From Buchnera aphidicola (Macrosiphum euphorbiae) (GTDB lineage Bacteria; Pseudomonadota; Gammaproteobacteria; Enterobacterales; Enterobacteriaceae), in NCBI RefSeq assembly GCF_005237295.1, contig NZ_CP033006.1, positions 310,001 through 374,000 of the forward strand: 64,000 nucleotides of DNA, read 5' to 3'. Position 1 is the stretch's first letter. Each line of letters starts with the position of its first letter. The notes under the pieces were generated by a model. That model saw only the letters and a program-made list of their open reading frames with translations, was not told the DNA's origin and did no database searches. A program made the position numbers and the translations under genes. This document shows positions 51,605 through 61,916 of the stretch, one piece after another.

Positions 51605-51812
51605 AAATTAAAAAATTATAAAATTTTTTTATTAAAATACTTATTTTTAACCTCTAAAAAATCTATTATTTTACTATAATTTTAAATAAATACTAACTCA
51701 CAAATTAATTCTTCAAAATATATTCATTCACATGACCTGTTTTTATCAAAAATATTTTTAATCTTCTAGATATAATAAATCGATACATCCTATTTTTTAT
51801 GGAGTTTTTCTG

Positions 51813-53399
51813 ATGGAGTTTTTTTTAGACCCGTCAACTTGGGCCGGCTTATTAACACTAGTTATACTAGAAGTAGTATTAGGAATAGATAATCTGATAT
51901 TTGTAGCAATTTTATCAGAAAAACTGCCACCTAATCAAAGAGATAAAGCACGTTTAATCGGTTTGGGATTAGCTCTAATAATGCGTTTAGCATTATTATC
52001 ATTAATATCTTGGGTTGTTACACTCAATTCTCCTATTATTCATAATAAGTTTTTTTCTTTATCAATACGTGATGTCATTCTTTTAGTTGGTGGTTTTTTT
52101 TTATTATTTAAAACTACAATGGAACTACATGAAAGATTAGAAAATAATCATCATGAAAATTCAGAAAATAAGAATTATGCAGGTTTTTGGGCTGTAGTCA
52201 TTCAAATAGTTGTATTAGATGCAGTTTTTTCTTTAGATGCCATAATAACAGCTGTAGGAATGGTTAATCAATTATTAATCATGATGATAGCAGTTGTAAT
52301 AGCAACTCTGCTAATGTTATTAGCATCGAAAGCATTAACTAATTTTATTAACGTACACCAAACAGTAGTAGTACTATGTCTTAGTTTTTTATTAATGATT
52401 GGTTTTAGTTTAGTTACAGAAGCATTAAGATTTTGTATTCCAAAAGGATATTTATATGCTGCAATAGGATTTTCAATCCTAATCGAAATTTTTAATCAAA
52501 TAGCACGCCATAATTTTATGAAAAATCAATCTAGAAGACCTATGCGACAAAGAGCTGCTGAAACTATCCTACGTTTGATGGTAGGAGAACAAAATAAAAA
52601 AGAACAAACAAAAAACATAGTAAATGATAATAAAAAAACTACTTCCATTCACGCTTCAAAAGAAATGGAAACATTTAAAGATGAAGAAAGATACATGATT
52701 AATGGTGTTCTTACATTGGCTGGAAGATCTATTAGAAGTATTATGACTCCACGAAGCAATATTTCCTGGGTAAATACAGAAAAAAATACTGATGAAATTC
52801 GCATGCAATTATTGGATACACCACATAGTTTATTTCCGGTATGTAAAGGAGAGTTAGATGAAATAATAGGTATTGTACGTGCTAAAGAATTGTTAGTAGC
52901 TATTGAAAAAAAAATAGATGTATCTACCTTTTCAAGCAAAATCTTACCAATTATTATACCAGATACGCTTGATCCAATTAATCTTCTTGGTGTACTACGT
53001 CGTGCTCAAGGTAGTTTTGTAATTGTTAGTAATGAATTTGGAGTAGTCCAAGGATTAATTACTCCTTTAGATGTTTTAGAAGCTATAGCAGGAGAATTTC
53101 CAGATGCTGATGAAACACCCGATATTATCAAAGAAAATAACAGCTGGTTAGTAAAAGGTGAGACTGATTTACATTCATTACAACAATTACTTAATACCGA
53201 AGAACTTATTAAAGAAAATAATTATGCATCCTTAGGAGGTTTATTAATTGCTCAAAAAGGTCAATTACCTCTTCCTGGAGAAATAATTTATATTTATCCT
53301 TTTCATTTTCATATTGTTAAAGCAACAGAATATCGCATTGATTTAGTAAGAATCATTAAAAATCAAGATGAAAACCAAGAAACGTCTAAAATAATGTAG
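51813..53399 (+). CDS. yoaE: TerC-family membrane protein with CBS and CorC domains (YoaE)
   Basis: 528 residues (E. coli YoaE 518). The N-terminal half has about seven membrane segments of the TerC type, with VLGIDNLIF and [14 protein letters not shown] carrying the acidic residues of that family. Then come a CBS pair (about 300-420; I-M-T-P-R-S and the second, [18 protein letters not shown]) and a CorC/HlyC transporter-associated domain at the C-terminus. Role probably in metal handling or membrane homeostasis; not established. The GGAG at 51801-51804 within an upstream ATGGAGTTTTTCTGATG is its ribosome site. Confidence 0.93.
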   Translation: MEFFLDPSTWAGLLTLVILEVVLGIDNLIFVAILSEKLPPNQRDKARLIGLGLALIMRLALLSLISWVVTLNSPIIHNKFFSLSIRDVILLVGGFFLLFKTTMELHERLENNHHENSENKNYAGFWAVVIQIVVLDAVFSLDAIITAVGMVNQLLIMMIAVVIATLLMLLASKALTNFINVHQTVVVLCLSFLLMIGFSLVTEALRFCIPKGYLYAAIGFSILIEIFNQIARHNFMKNQSRRPMRQRAAETILRLMVGEQNKKEQTKNIVNDNKKTTSIHASKEMETFKDEERYMINGVLTLAGRSIRSIMTPRSNISWVNTEKNTDEIRMQLLDTPHSLFPVCKGELDEIIGIVRAKELLVAIEKKIDVSTFSSKILPIIIPDTLDPINLLGVLRRAQGSFVIVSNEFGVVQGLITPLDVLEAIAGEFPDADETPDIIKENNSWLVKGETDLHSLQQLLNTEELIKENNYASLGGLLIAQKGQLPLPGEIIYIYPFHFHIVKATEYRIDLVRIIKNQDENQETSKIM

Positions 53400-53459
53400 G
53401 AATAATTAAAAAAATATATACTTTTTTAAAATAAAAAAAATTAATTTTTTGAGAAAAAC

Positions 53460-54125
53460 ATGTCTAATATAATCTTAGCAATTGATAGTTCAATTGATTG
53501 TTGTTCAGTTGCTATATATAAAAAAAAACACATTTATTCTCTATCAGAGAAATGCGAAAAAAAGCATACCAAACGAATATTGCCCATAATTCAAAAGATA
53601 TTGTTTCAAACACAAACAGAATTTAAGGAATTAGATTATGTTTGTTTTGCTAAAGGACCTGGAAATTTTACAAGCATACGTATTGCAGCAAGTATTGTAC
53701 AAAGTTTATCTCTTAGTTTAAATATTCCCATAATAAGTATTTCTACTTTAGCAATTATGGCCGAAAAAGCATGGCGAAAATATCAAAAAAAACAAATAAT
53801 AGTTGCAATCAATGCAAAAAAAAAAGAAATATATTGGGCTAAATATATAAGAAACAAGGAATCTATTTGGATAGGAGGACACACTGAATGTTTAATGAAA
53901 AAAAAATTAATTATAAATGAAATTAATAATCTAAAAAATGAATGGATTCTTGTAGGTGATGCATTTAAATTAATTGAATTTGAAAATATTTCACATATAA
54001 ACCAGACGAAAATTTTTTTTCCTAACGCAAAAGATATAATTCCATTTGCTTTATTAAAAATAAAAAATAAAAAATTGCTCCTCTCTAAAGAGAATAGTAT
54101 TAACTATTTATATAATAAATTTTAG
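53460..54125 (+). CDS. tsaB: tRNA threonylcarbamoyladenosine biosynthesis protein TsaB
   Basis: Non-catalytic partner of TsaD in making t6A37 in ANN-decoding tRNAs; formerly YeaZ. 221 residues (E. coli 231). ASKHA-type fold with I-L-A-I-D-S-S at the N-terminus, AKGPGNFTSIRIAASIVQSLS, and a drifted, Lys-rich C-terminal half. It stands alone; tsaD and tsaE are not in the window. It converges on minE. Confidence 0.95.
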   Translation: MSNIILAIDSSIDCCSVAIYKKKHIYSLSEKCEKKHTKRILPIIQKILFQTQTEFKELDYVCFAKGPGNFTSIRIAASIVQSLSLSLNIPIISISTLAIMAEKAWRKYQKKQIIVAINAKKKEIYWAKYIRNKESIWIGGHTECLMKKKLIINEINNLKNEWILVGDAFKLIEFENISHINQTKIFFPNAKDIIPFALLKIKNKKLLLSKENSINYLYNKF

Positions 54126-54157
54126 AAAGAAAGTTTTCATTTATATAATATAAAAAG

Positions 54158-54198
54158 CAATCAATGCTGAAATATTTAGTATACTTCAGTATTGATTG
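54158..54198. terminator. Long hairpin between convergent tsaB and minE
   Basis: caatcaatgctgaa (54158-54171) pairs with ttcagtattgattg (54185-54198) over 14 positions with one G-T wobble, loop 13 bases. It sits 32 bases after the tsaB stop and 95 bases after the minE stop on the other strand. No T-run follows directly, so it may be a bidirectional 3' end or stability element rather than a classic terminator. Confidence 0.55.
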
Positions 54199-54293
54199 AA
54201 CTAAATTAGCAAGAAGCTATAAAATATAAATTAACATATTAATATTAATGTTGGTGTTTTTATTTAAAAAAAACATATTTTAGTTTAAAAAAT

Positions 54294-54545
54294 TTAATCA
54301 GGTAAAATAATATTTAATTCTAATATAGAAATATCTTGATTTTTTTGGTCTAACTGAACAGTTACCATATTTGGTTCTATATTTACATATTTACAAATTA
54401 CAGATAATATTTCACGTTTTAATTGTGGGAAATAATCTGGTTCATCATTATATTTTCTTTGTTCTGCAACAATGATTTGCAATCTCTCTTTTGCAACATT
54501 GGCAGTATTTTTTTTCCGGGATAAAAAGAAATCTAATAAAGCCAT
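54294..54545 (-). CDS. minE: Cell division topological specificity factor MinE
   Basis: Stimulates MinD ATPase and drives Min oscillation, 83 residues (E. coli 88). The N-terminal membrane/MinD-contact helix is [15 protein letters not shown], followed by [11 protein letters not shown]. The C-terminal topological-specificity domain is present but ends shortly after VQLDQKNQD. It is 2 bases after minD, the last gene of minCDE. Confidence 0.97.
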   Translation of the reverse strand: MALLDFFLSRKKNTANVAKERLQIIVAEQRKYNDEPDYFPQLKREILSVICKYVNIEPNMVTVQLDQKNQDISILELNIILPD

Positions 54546-54547
54546 AC

Positions 54548-55360
54548 CTATCTCCCGAATAAACGTTGTAAAAAACTTTTTTTTTCTTCTTCAATAAAAC
54601 GAAATCGATGTTCTTCACCTAATAATCGATTTACAGTATCACTGTAAGCATGTCCTGCCTTTGAGTTGATATCTAATATTATAGATTCACCTTGATTAGA
54701 TGCACGAAGAACAGACCCATCTTCAGGTATCACACCTATTATAGGTATTTGAAGAATATCTAAAACATCTGTCATACTTAACATTTCCCCTTTTTTAACA
54801 CGTCTAGGATTATAACGTGTTAATAAAAGATATTCTTTTATAGGAGTTATATTTTGTTCTGCTCTCTTTGATTTAGATGCAATTATTCCCAAGATTCGAT
54901 CAGAATCTCGTACTGAAGAAACTTCGGGGTTAGTAGTAATAATAGCTTCATCTGCAAAATATATCGCTAAAATAGCACCAGCTTCAATTCCAGCTGGTGA
55001 ATCACAAATAATAAAATCAAATTCCATTTTTATCAGCTCTGTTAAAACTTTTTCGACTCCTATTCTCGTCAAAGCATCTTTATCGCGAGTTTGTGATGCA
55101 GGAAGTATGAATAAATTAATTATTTTTTTATCTTTAATAATAGCTTGATTTAGTGTTGCATCACCTTGAATAACATTAATAAAATCATATACCACTCTAC
55201 GTTCACATCCCATAATTAAATCTAAATTTCTTAATCCTATATCAAAGTCTATAACAATCGTTTTCTTGCCTTTCTGTGCTAAACCGGTTGCAATAGCTGC
55301 GCTTGAAGTAGTTTTACCTACACCTCCTTTCCCTGAAGTTACTACAATAATCCGTGCCAT
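54548..55360 (-). CDS. minD: Septum site-determining ATPase MinD
   Basis: Membrane-cycling ATPase that recruits MinC, 270 residues as in E. coli. Deviant Walker [10 protein letters not shown] near the N-terminus, [28 protein letters not shown], and the amphipathic membrane-targeting C-terminal helix F-L-Q-R-L-F-G-R. It lies between minC and minE, the enteric operon order. Confidence 0.98.
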   Translation of the reverse strand: MARIIVVTSGKGGVGKTTSSAAIATGLAQKGKKTIVIDFDIGLRNLDLIMGCERRVVYDFINVIQGDATLNQAIIKDKKIINLFILPASQTRDKDALTRIGVEKVLTELIKMEFDFIICDSPAGIEAGAILAIYFADEAIITTNPEVSSVRDSDRILGIIASKSKRAEQNITPIKEYLLLTRYNPRRVKKGEMLSMTDVLDILQIPIIGVIPEDGSVLRASNQGESIILDINSKAGHAYSDTVNRLLGEEHRFRFIEEEKKSFLQRLFGR

Positions 55361-55386
55361 ATAAAAATGTCCTTAAAAAAACACAC

Positions 55387-56100
55387 TTAACTGAGAGAAT
55401 TGATAGTTAAAAATTTATTTTTTAAGTAAATTTGAGCTGATTTCCCAATAAATTCTGATGGTATCTGGTCTGATAACCAATATTCACCAGATATAGAAAC
55501 TAATTCAGCAAATAATCCTGTGCAAAATATTTTTCTTGATGTATCTCCATTAGCACCTGCAAGAACTCTACCACGAACTATACCATAAATATGAATATTT
55601 CCGTCTGCTACTAATTCAGCTCCTGCACTGACATTATTAATAACTATTAAATCAGCATGTTTAGCATAAATTTTTTGACCTGAACGTACAGGTATATCGA
55701 TAATATGAGTTTTTTCTACTTTATTAAAAATTTCTGTTTTTTTATTTTTGGTGGAATTAATAAAAAAATTAGCAACAAAATTAGATTTGTTCTTTTTTCT
55801 TTCTGACAAAATAGGTAATCCTGAGTCAATGATATTTTTTTTTAATATACTATCTTGACAACCACTTACGCCTACAACAAAAAAACCATGAGAAATTATA
55901 ATTTCTTGTATTTTTTTCCAATTTACTGTATTGCATAATTTTGAAACATTAACAATAACAGGTGCATTCTTAAAAAATTTTGGACATTCTTGAGTTTTTT
56001 TATATAATGATTGATCAATTAAATCTATATTCTGATTGTTTAAATACAGTACTAATAATGTAAAATTGTTGCTTTTAAGTTCGATATATTTTTTTTGCAT
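55387..56100 (-). CDS. minC: Septum site-determining protein MinC
   Basis: FtsZ polymerisation inhibitor, 237 residues (E. coli 231). The N-terminal FtsZ-binding domain (about 1-110) is drifted. After a linker, the beta-helical MinD-binding domain (about 125-237) has V-R-S-G-Q-K-I-Y-A, LIVINNVSAGAELVADGNIHIYG and L-R-G-R-V-L-A-type repeats (here IVRGRVLAGANGD). It is the first gene of minCDE, 26 bases before minD. Confidence 0.96.
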   Translation of the reverse strand: MQKKYIELKSNNFTLLVLYLNNQNIDLIDQSLYKKTQECPKFFKNAPVIVNVSKLCNTVNWKKIQEIIISHGFFVVGVSGCQDSILKKNIIDSGLPILSERKKNKSNFVANFFINSTKNKKTEIFNKVEKTHIIDIPVRSGQKIYAKHADLIVINNVSAGAELVADGNIHIYGIVRGRVLAGANGDTSRKIFCTGLFAELVSISGEYWLSDQIPSEFIGKSAQIYLKNKFLTINSLS

Positions 56101-56325
56101 ATTTATTGCTCAATAATATTGACTTATATGCACATAAAATTTACATGTCAATATAAATTTTATTTTTATATTTTATAGAAATTAATAAAATTTTATGCAA
56201 TGAAATTATAATATAAATACTATATGATAACAATTTCTATTTTTATATTAAAAAAAATATATAAAACAATCTTATTAAATCAATAAAACATATATTTATT
56301 AAACTTTATAAGGAAGAGTATTATT

Positions 56326-57338
56326 TTGTTACTATCTAAAAATAGTCAACTCATACTGCGTCATAGTAAAATATTTCAAACAAAAAAAGTTTTTTTTTCA
56401 GGAAATATACAAGATGAATTTCCTTTACATTTAGATACTATTAGTACAAAAATAAACATTCAAAGATATGATGATTATATTAATTTAAAAAAAAAAATAT
56501 TAAAAATATTAAAATTTATAATAATATACTAGTTTCTAAAGAAATGATCAAAAACTGTAATACAATAATTTATTATTGGCCCAAAGATAAATCTGAGGCA
56601 AAATTTCAATTAATGAATATTATTTCATATTTTTCTATTAAAACTGAAATTTTTATTGTAGGAAATAATTCTAGCGGAGTAAGAAGTGCTCCAGCAATTT
56701 TAAAAAAATGGATTAAATTAGATAAAGTAGATAATGCAAAACATTCTATTTTAATTTCAGGGTTTATTCAAAATAAGATAGTTTTTATGTTAGAAAATTT
56801 TTTTAAAATACATACATGGAAAAACTTAATTATAAAATCATTACCAGGAGTTTTTGGTCATAAAAAAATAGATCCAGGCAGTAAATTACTTGCTTCTACT
56901 TTTTCAAATCAGATAACTGGAAAAGTTTTAGATATTGGTTGTGGAACAGGTTTTTTATCAGCATCTCTACTATATTCTTCACCTAATGCAATTTTAACAT
57001 TAGTTGATAACAATATATTTGCATTAAAATGTAGTTATTCTACACTTGATTCTAATAAATTAAAAGGGGAAATAATATGTAGTGATTTATATTCGAATAT
57101 TTTTAAAAAATTCGATTTAATTATTTCTAATCCGCCTTTGCATTATGACTTAAAAATGAATTTTAATATAATAGAAAAAATCATACGTTGTTCAATAAAA
57201 TATTTGAAATCAAAAGGAGAATTAAGATTTGTAACAAATAGTTGTTTTAACTATGATGGTTTATTAAAAAAAATTTTTAAAAAATATTGTGTTCTAAAAA
57301 AAACAAACAGATATAAGGTGTATCAAGCTTTTTTATAA
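56326..57338 (+). pseudogene. rsmC: 16S rRNA m2G1207 methyltransferase RsmC, frame broken at A11 (possibly rescued)
   Basis: Starts with TTG at 56326 after a good AAGGAAG (LILRHSKIF, then DEFPLHLDT, match E. coli RsmC). The frame is lost at eleven As (56487-56497) and stops at 56530-56532. Adding one base to the tract joins it to the downstream frame, whose unshifted reading (...NNILVSKEMIKNCNTIIYYWPK) continues the RsmC alignment. After that come N-S-S-G-V-R-S-A, the SAM motif V-L-D-I-G-C-G-T-G and the catalytic N-P-P-L-H. The restored protein has 337 residues (E. coli 343). It is either rescued by polymerase slippage, a recent pseudogene, or a sequencing indel. An ATG at 56544 could start a truncated methyltransferase. 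Confidence 0.9.
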
Positions 57339-57362
57339 AGTCGTTTTTCAAACTTTATTTAT

Positions 57363-57446
57363 TACCCGGAGCGGGACTTGAACCCGCAAAGCTATAAAGC
57401 CGAGGGATTTTAAGTCCCTTGTGTCTACCAATTTCACCATCCGGGC
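57363..57446 (-). tRNA. leuZ: tRNA-Leu(UAA)
   Basis: 84 nt with no encoded CCA. On the minus strand it starts GCCCGGATGGTG, has the seven-base anticodon loop CTTAAAA (anticodon UAA), a class II long variable arm and the T-arm GCGGG-TTCAAGT-CCCGC, and ends TCCGGGTA. It is nearly identical to E. coli leuZ. It follows tRNA-Cys on the same strand, as in the E. coli glyW-cysT-leuZ cluster. Confidence 0.97.
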
Positions 57447-57459
57447 GTAAAAGTTTTAG

Positions 57460-57530
57460 AGGCGTATCCCGGAATCGAACCGGGTTATACGGATTTGCAA
57501 TCCGCTACATATCCAATCTGTCAACACGCC
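57460..57530 (-). tRNA. cysT: tRNA-Cys(GCA)
   Basis: 71 nt with no encoded CCA. Minus strand begins GGCGTGTTGACAG, anticodon stem-loop GCGGATTGCAAATCCGT (anticodon GCA), T-arm CCGG-GTTCGATT-like, and the U73 discriminator typical of tRNA-Cys. It lies 13 bases upstream of tRNA-Leu, probably in one transcript. Confidence 0.97.
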
Positions 57531-57709
57531 TATAACATTATTATAGAAAAAAAAAATAAAAATTACAAACAAAAAAATAATTATTTTAAAAAATATACTT
57601 AAAATAATTATTTACGTAAAAAAAAATAAAATTACCTTTGCAATAAATAATATAATGATTTATTATAAAATTAATATTTTGTTTAAATTATTTTTTATAT
57701 ATTTATATC

Positions 57710-57794
57710 GGAGAGGTGGCCGAGCGGTTTAAGGCAGCGGTCTTGAAAACCGCCGACGAGAAATCGTCCGAGAGTTCGAATCTCTCTCTCTCCG
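57710..57794 (+). tRNA. serT: tRNA-Ser(UGA)
   Basis: 85 nt with no encoded CCA. It starts GGAGAGGTGGCCGAG, has the anticodon stem-loop GCGGTCTTGAAAACCGC (anticodon UGA), a long variable arm, T-arm GAGAG-TTCGAAT-CTCTC, a 7-bp acceptor stem closed by a G-T pair, and discriminator G. Very GC-rich compared with its surroundings. It decodes UCA and other UCN codons. Confidence 0.97.
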
Positions 57795-57859
57795 AAAATT
57801 AATACATTATGATATTTTTGATCAATTTAACTTAAAAAATTTGATATATTAAAAACGAT

Positions 57860-58906
57860 TTATTGAATATCAGATAATACTTCAATTTCTACACGACGAT
57901 CCGGAGCTAAACAACTAACTAGTAAAGGCTTGTTTTCTATATCTTTACATACTTCATTAGTTAACGGATATAAATTCCCCAAACCCTTGACAGTTATTTT
58001 ATCTCTAGAAAAACCTCGTGATGTTAAGTAATTTTTAACACTATAAGCACGATCTTCAGATAATTTTTGATTATATTCTTGATTACCTATTTTATCAGAA
58101 TGTCCTAACAGAATAATAGAAATATTTTTTAGTTTCATATCTTTTATATCATCATCTAACTTATTAAGTTTGTCACAAGCGATTGGTTTTAATTCTGTAC
58201 TATTAAAAGGAAAATTTATATTTTCATTTAATACAGTATATTGTGAATTAAACAATTCAGAATCATTAGATGAAAAAATATTACTTATATTCGATGTCCC
58301 AAACTTCCATCCAATAGATAAAGTCGCATCTCCTAAAGAAGGTTTAATAGATGAATTTAATATATTTTTAACACTATTTTTCCAATTGTAATCTAATCTA
58401 GTAATAAATTTTTCATTAAAAACATACTCAGCACCTAAAGAAACACTAGGAAGTAATGGACTTTTTTTGCTAAAAAAATTTTTTAAACTATTTTGAGAAG
58501 AGAGATCATCCCATAAAACTATTCCACCTAATTTAGTATAAAGATGAAAATTATCTGTTAATGGATATGATAACTTAGTTGTTAGTTGAACACTATTAGA
58601 CTGCATATGTTCTTTATTTTTTTGAAACATGAAATGAGGGAAAAAACCATTAGTATCATTTGCTATTTCAAAACCAAAATACGGATTAAATTCATAACCT
58701 AAAAATAATCCAATAATTGGAGCACTAAAATTCTCTGTTACAAAATCATCATCACTAACTTCGGAATTATTAATATCATATTTTAAAGGATTAAAATGAG
58801 ACCATCCCATCTTTGTACCTAGATACCATCCATTTTTTTCTTCAGCTTGAACATAGGTAACTAAGCTTGCTAATAAAAATACGATAGCAAGAGCTCGTTT
58901 TTTCAT
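57860..58906 (-). CDS. ompA: Outer membrane protein A
   Basis: Eight-strand beta-barrel porin with a periplasmic peptidoglycan-binding domain. I set the start at the ATG 58904-58906 ([16 protein letters not shown]...VQA signal peptide, cleaved before EE), because the ATG four codons upstream overlaps the GGAG ribosome site. 348 residues (E. coli 346). The barrel (about 22-195) is divergent. The OmpA domain (about 215-348) keeps L-L-G-H-S-D-K-I-G, the conserved N-x-x-L-S-x-x-R-A and [12 protein letters not shown] with the disulfide pair. Confidence 0.94.
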   Translation of the reverse strand: MKKRALAIVFLLASLVTYVQAEEKNGWYLGTKMGWSHFNPLKYDINNSEVSDDDFVTENFSAPIIGLFLGYEFNPYFGFEIANDTNGFFPHFMFQKNKEHMQSNSVQLTTKLSYPLTDNFHLYTKLGGIVLWDDLSSQNSLKNFFSKKSPLLPSVSLGAEYVFNEKFITRLDYNWKNSVKNILNSSIKPSLGDATLSIGWKFGTSNISNIFSSNDSELFNSQYTVLNENINFPFNSTELKPIACDKLNKLDDDIKDMKLKNISIILLGHSDKIGNQEYNQKLSEDRAYSVKNYLTSRGFSRDKITVKGLGNLYPLTNEVCKDIENKPLLVSCLAPDRRVEIEVLSDIQ

Positions 58907-58981
58907 TTGAAACTCCATTTTTTTAGATGAATTATAAGAAACATGAAATTTATATAATATTATATAATAAATATTATATTA

Positions 58982-59018
58982 ATCATATATCAATGATCAT
59001 ATATGAGTGATATATGAT
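58982..59018 (-). promoter_or_regulatory. Hairpin between murJ and ompA
   Basis: atcatatatca (58982-58992) and tgatatatgat (59008-59018) form a perfect 11-bp stem. It lies 20 bases after the murJ stop and 76-112 bases upstream of the ompA ATG, on the minus strand. It could be the murJ 3' end or a 5'-UTR stem of ompA; E. coli ompA mRNA is stabilised by a 5' stem-loop. Confidence 0.5.
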
Positions 59019-59037
59019 CAATACAATATTACTATCC

Positions 59038-60573
59038 TTAAGAATTTTTATAAGAAAAATTTAATAGACGTATTCCTAAAATATTTAACATAAACAAATA
59101 TGTAATTCCAGACACTAATAAAACAAAAGATAAACGAATAATTTTGTTAAAAAATGAACCAACATTCCAAAGTGGCATTATATGTAATGTAAAAAATAAA
59201 ATTAAAATCATTACTGACGTTGATAAAATTACACAAATGATAAAAATTAGTTCGCTATATTTAAAATATATAATTTTTCTTTTATATAATTTCCAATAAA
59301 GTAAAGAAAAATTTATCCATCCAGATATACTTGAAGACAAAGCAAGACCAGCATGTTGAAAATAGAAAATTAAAATTGGATTCATTAATTGAGTTAAAAA
59401 AAGCGTGAATAATGAAACCTTCATAGGAAAATTTATTTCTTCACAAGCATAAAAAGCAGAAGATAAGACCTTTACTAAAATAAAAGAAACTAAACCAAAA
59501 GCATATAATTTCAATACTTTTTCTGTCATTAAAACATCAAAATTTGTAAATTTACCATATTGAAAAAGAACTATAATTATTGGTTTAGCAAGAAAAAACA
59601 ATATTACTGAACTTGGCAAAGACAAAATTAAACTAATACGGAATCCCCAATTAAGCAATTTTTTGTATTCTGATAGTGTTCTATTTTTGTAATTTTTAGC
59701 TAAAGACGTAAATAAAATAGTACTTAATGATACACCTAATATACCGACTGGAAATTCTATTAATCGATCAGCATAATATATCCAAGATATTGATCCAGAA
59801 TTAAGTAATGAACTAAAAATAGTATTAATAATTAAAGAAATTTGATTAGCAGAAGCCCCTAAAATAGCAGGTCCTATTTTTCTTAAAATTCTTAAAAGAC
59901 CAATATTATTCCAATTAAAACTCGGCATAACTAACATGTTTATTCTATATAAAAACGGAAATTGATAAAATAGTTGAATAAAACCACCTATAATAACTGC
60001 CCATGCTAAAGAAATAATCGAAGGATGAAAAAAAGAACTAAAAAATATAGAAAAAATAATAATGCTAATATTTAAAAAAATTGGAGAAAAAGCTGGAATA
60101 GAAAAATAATTCCAACTATTTAAGATAGATGAAAACAATGAAGATAAAGAAACTAATAAAATATAAGGAAACATTATTGTTAACAAATTTGACGATAATA
60201 TTAGTTTTTCAGGTGAATTTCTAAAACCTGGTGCACTTATTATAATTATAGATCGAGAAAAAAATATCCCTAAAATAGTTAATCCAAATAAAAAAAAGAT
60301 CATAAAACCAAATGTAGAAGAAATAAAAACTTGTATATCTTTCTCGTTTTTATTAGTTTTGTATTCCATTAATACAGGTACAAAAGCTTGAGAAAACGTG
60401 CCATCAGAAAAAATACGACGTAATAAATTAGGGATTTTAAAAGATATAAAAAAAGCATCGGTAAAAATAGAAGCGCCAAAAATACTAGCAATTAAAATAT
60501 CTCGAATAAAACCTAATACACGAGAGATAAAAGTCATCAAACTCACTGATATTAAAGATTTTACAAGATTCAT
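59038..60573 (-). CDS. murJ: Lipid II flippase MurJ
   Basis: Flips lipid II across the inner membrane for peptidoglycan synthesis; earlier name MviN. 511 residues, the E. coli length, with about 14 hydrophobic segments. The N-terminus MNLVKSLISVSLMTFISRVLGFIRD, DAFFISFKIPNLLRRIFSDGTFSQAFVPVL, and the A-Y-Y-S-like block are typical; several conserved Arg and Asp residues of the central cavity are visible. It stands alone, divergent from pyrC. Confidence 0.97.
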   Translation of the reverse strand: MNLVKSLISVSLMTFISRVLGFIRDILIASIFGASIFTDAFFISFKIPNLLRRIFSDGTFSQAFVPVLMEYKTNKNEKDIQVFISSTFGFMIFFLFGLTILGIFFSRSIIIISAPGFRNSPEKLILSSNLLTIMFPYILLVSLSSLFSSILNSWNYFSIPAFSPIFLNISIIIFSIFFSSFFHPSIISLAWAVIIGGFIQLFYQFPFLYRINMLVMPSFNWNNIGLLRILRKIGPAILGASANQISLIINTIFSSLLNSGSISWIYYADRLIEFPVGILGVSLSTILFTSLAKNYKNRTLSEYKKLLNWGFRISLILSLPSSVILFFLAKPIIIVLFQYGKFTNFDVLMTEKVLKLYAFGLVSFILVKVLSSAFYACEEINFPMKVSLFTLFLTQLMNPILIFYFQHAGLALSSSISGWINFSLLYWKLYKRKIIYFKYSELIFIICVILSTSVMILILFFTLHIMPLWNVGSFFNKIIRLSFVLLVSGITYLFMLNILGIRLLNFSYKNS

Positions 60574-60843
60574 GCCAAACTAACCTGCTAACTATAAAAA
60601 AAATTTTTTACTCTTTCAAAGAAAGAAAGTAAAAATTAGATTTAATTTTTTAAATTACTTAAAAAATATTGAAGTATATAAATTATAAAAATCAACTTAA
60701 TTATTAATAAAAATTTTTTATATTAAATATGTATTTAAAAAAACAAACCAATTAAAAATCAAAATAATTTGTTTGAAATAGTTTAAAAAAATTTTATTAA
60801 TACTTAAAATAAGATAAATAATTACAACTAATAAAAAAAGAAA

Positions 60844-61893
60844 ATGTCTAAATTTATAAAAAAAATAAAAATTAAAAAGCCTGATGATTGGCATGTTCAT
60901 TTAAGAGACAATGAAATTTTAAATAAAGTTATTAAATATACTGGTAAATTTTATAAAAGAGCTGTTATTATGCCAAATCTTGATAATCCTATTACAAATT
61001 GCTCAAAAAGTATTGCTTATCGTGATAAAATTTTAAAATCAATGCATGTAAATTATAAATTTCAACCACTGATGACTTGTTATTTAACTAATTTTACAAC
61101 ACCTAAAGAATTAGAAATTGGTTTTTCTAAGAAAATATTTATAGCAGCTAAATTTTATCCTAATTTCTGTACAACTAATTCCAAAACAGGCATAAAAACA
61201 ATTAACGATATTACTTCTGTTCTAGCATGTATGGAAAGCATAGGAATGCCGTTATTGATTCATGGTGAAGAGATTAATCAAAATATTGATATATATGATA
61301 GAGAAGCAAAATTTATCGAAACAACATTAGATCCCTTACGAAAAAAATTTCCAAAATTAAAGATAGTTTTAGAACATATTACCACTAAAGAATCTGTCGA
61401 ATATATTAAAAAAAATGATTTTAATTATTTATCAGCAACTATTACGCCACATCATTTAATGCTAAACCGAAATGATATGTTTTCTGGTGGAATTCAACCA
61501 TATCTTTATTGTCTGCCAATTTTAAAAAAAAACATACATCAAACAGCATTAAGAAAAGCTATATCTAACGGAGATAAGCATTTTTTTTTAGGAAGCGATA
61601 CAGCGCCACATCTTCATAAAAATAAAATTAATATTCTTGGTTGTGCTGGTATATTTAATGCTCCATCTTCTTTATTATCTTATGTTAAAGTTTTTGAAGA
61701 AATGAATGCTTTGAAACATTTAGAGTCTTTTTGTTCTGAAAATGGTCCTAAATTTTATAATATGCCTATCAATAAAGAAACTATAACAATAGTAAAAAAA
61801 CCATATAAAATTATAAAAAAAATTAAAGTTGGAAGAGACGCAATTATTCCATTTTTATCAGGTGAAACTTTAAATTGGTCTCTTGAAAAATAA
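60844..61893 (+). CDS. pyrC: Dihydroorotase
   Basis: Zinc amidohydrolase of pyrimidine biosynthesis converting carbamoyl-aspartate to dihydroorotate. 349 residues (E. coli 348). Metal histidines in W-H-V-H-L-R-D, the carbamylated lysine Lys103 in A-A-K-F-Y-P, further ligands in HGE, LEHI and T-P-H-H-L, and the catalytic Asp in FLGSDTAPH. No ribosome site of strength precedes the ATG. It converges on flgN. Confidence 0.97.
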   Translation: MSKFIKKIKIKKPDDWHVHLRDNEILNKVIKYTGKFYKRAVIMPNLDNPITNCSKSIAYRDKILKSMHVNYKFQPLMTCYLTNFTTPKELEIGFSKKIFIAAKFYPNFCTTNSKTGIKTINDITSVLACMESIGMPLLIHGEEINQNIDIYDREAKFIETTLDPLRKKFPKLKIVLEHITTKESVEYIKKNDFNYLSATITPHHLMLNRNDMFSGGIQPYLYCLPILKKNIHQTALRKAISNGDKHFFLGSDTAPHLHKNKINILGCAGIFNAPSSLLSYVKVFEEMNALKHLESFCSENGPKFYNMPINKETITIVKKPYKIIKKIKVGRDAIIPFLSGETLNWSLEK

Positions 61894-61916
61894 ACGCTAA
61901 TCCAGTATTTTTTATA

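Noticed and set aside
51799-51815. Four-codon upstream frame (ATG GAG TTT TTC TGA) overlapping the yoaE start
   Set aside because: Most simply the GGAG ribosome site of yoaE embedded in a repeated ATGGAGTTTTT; no evidence of a regulatory peptide.
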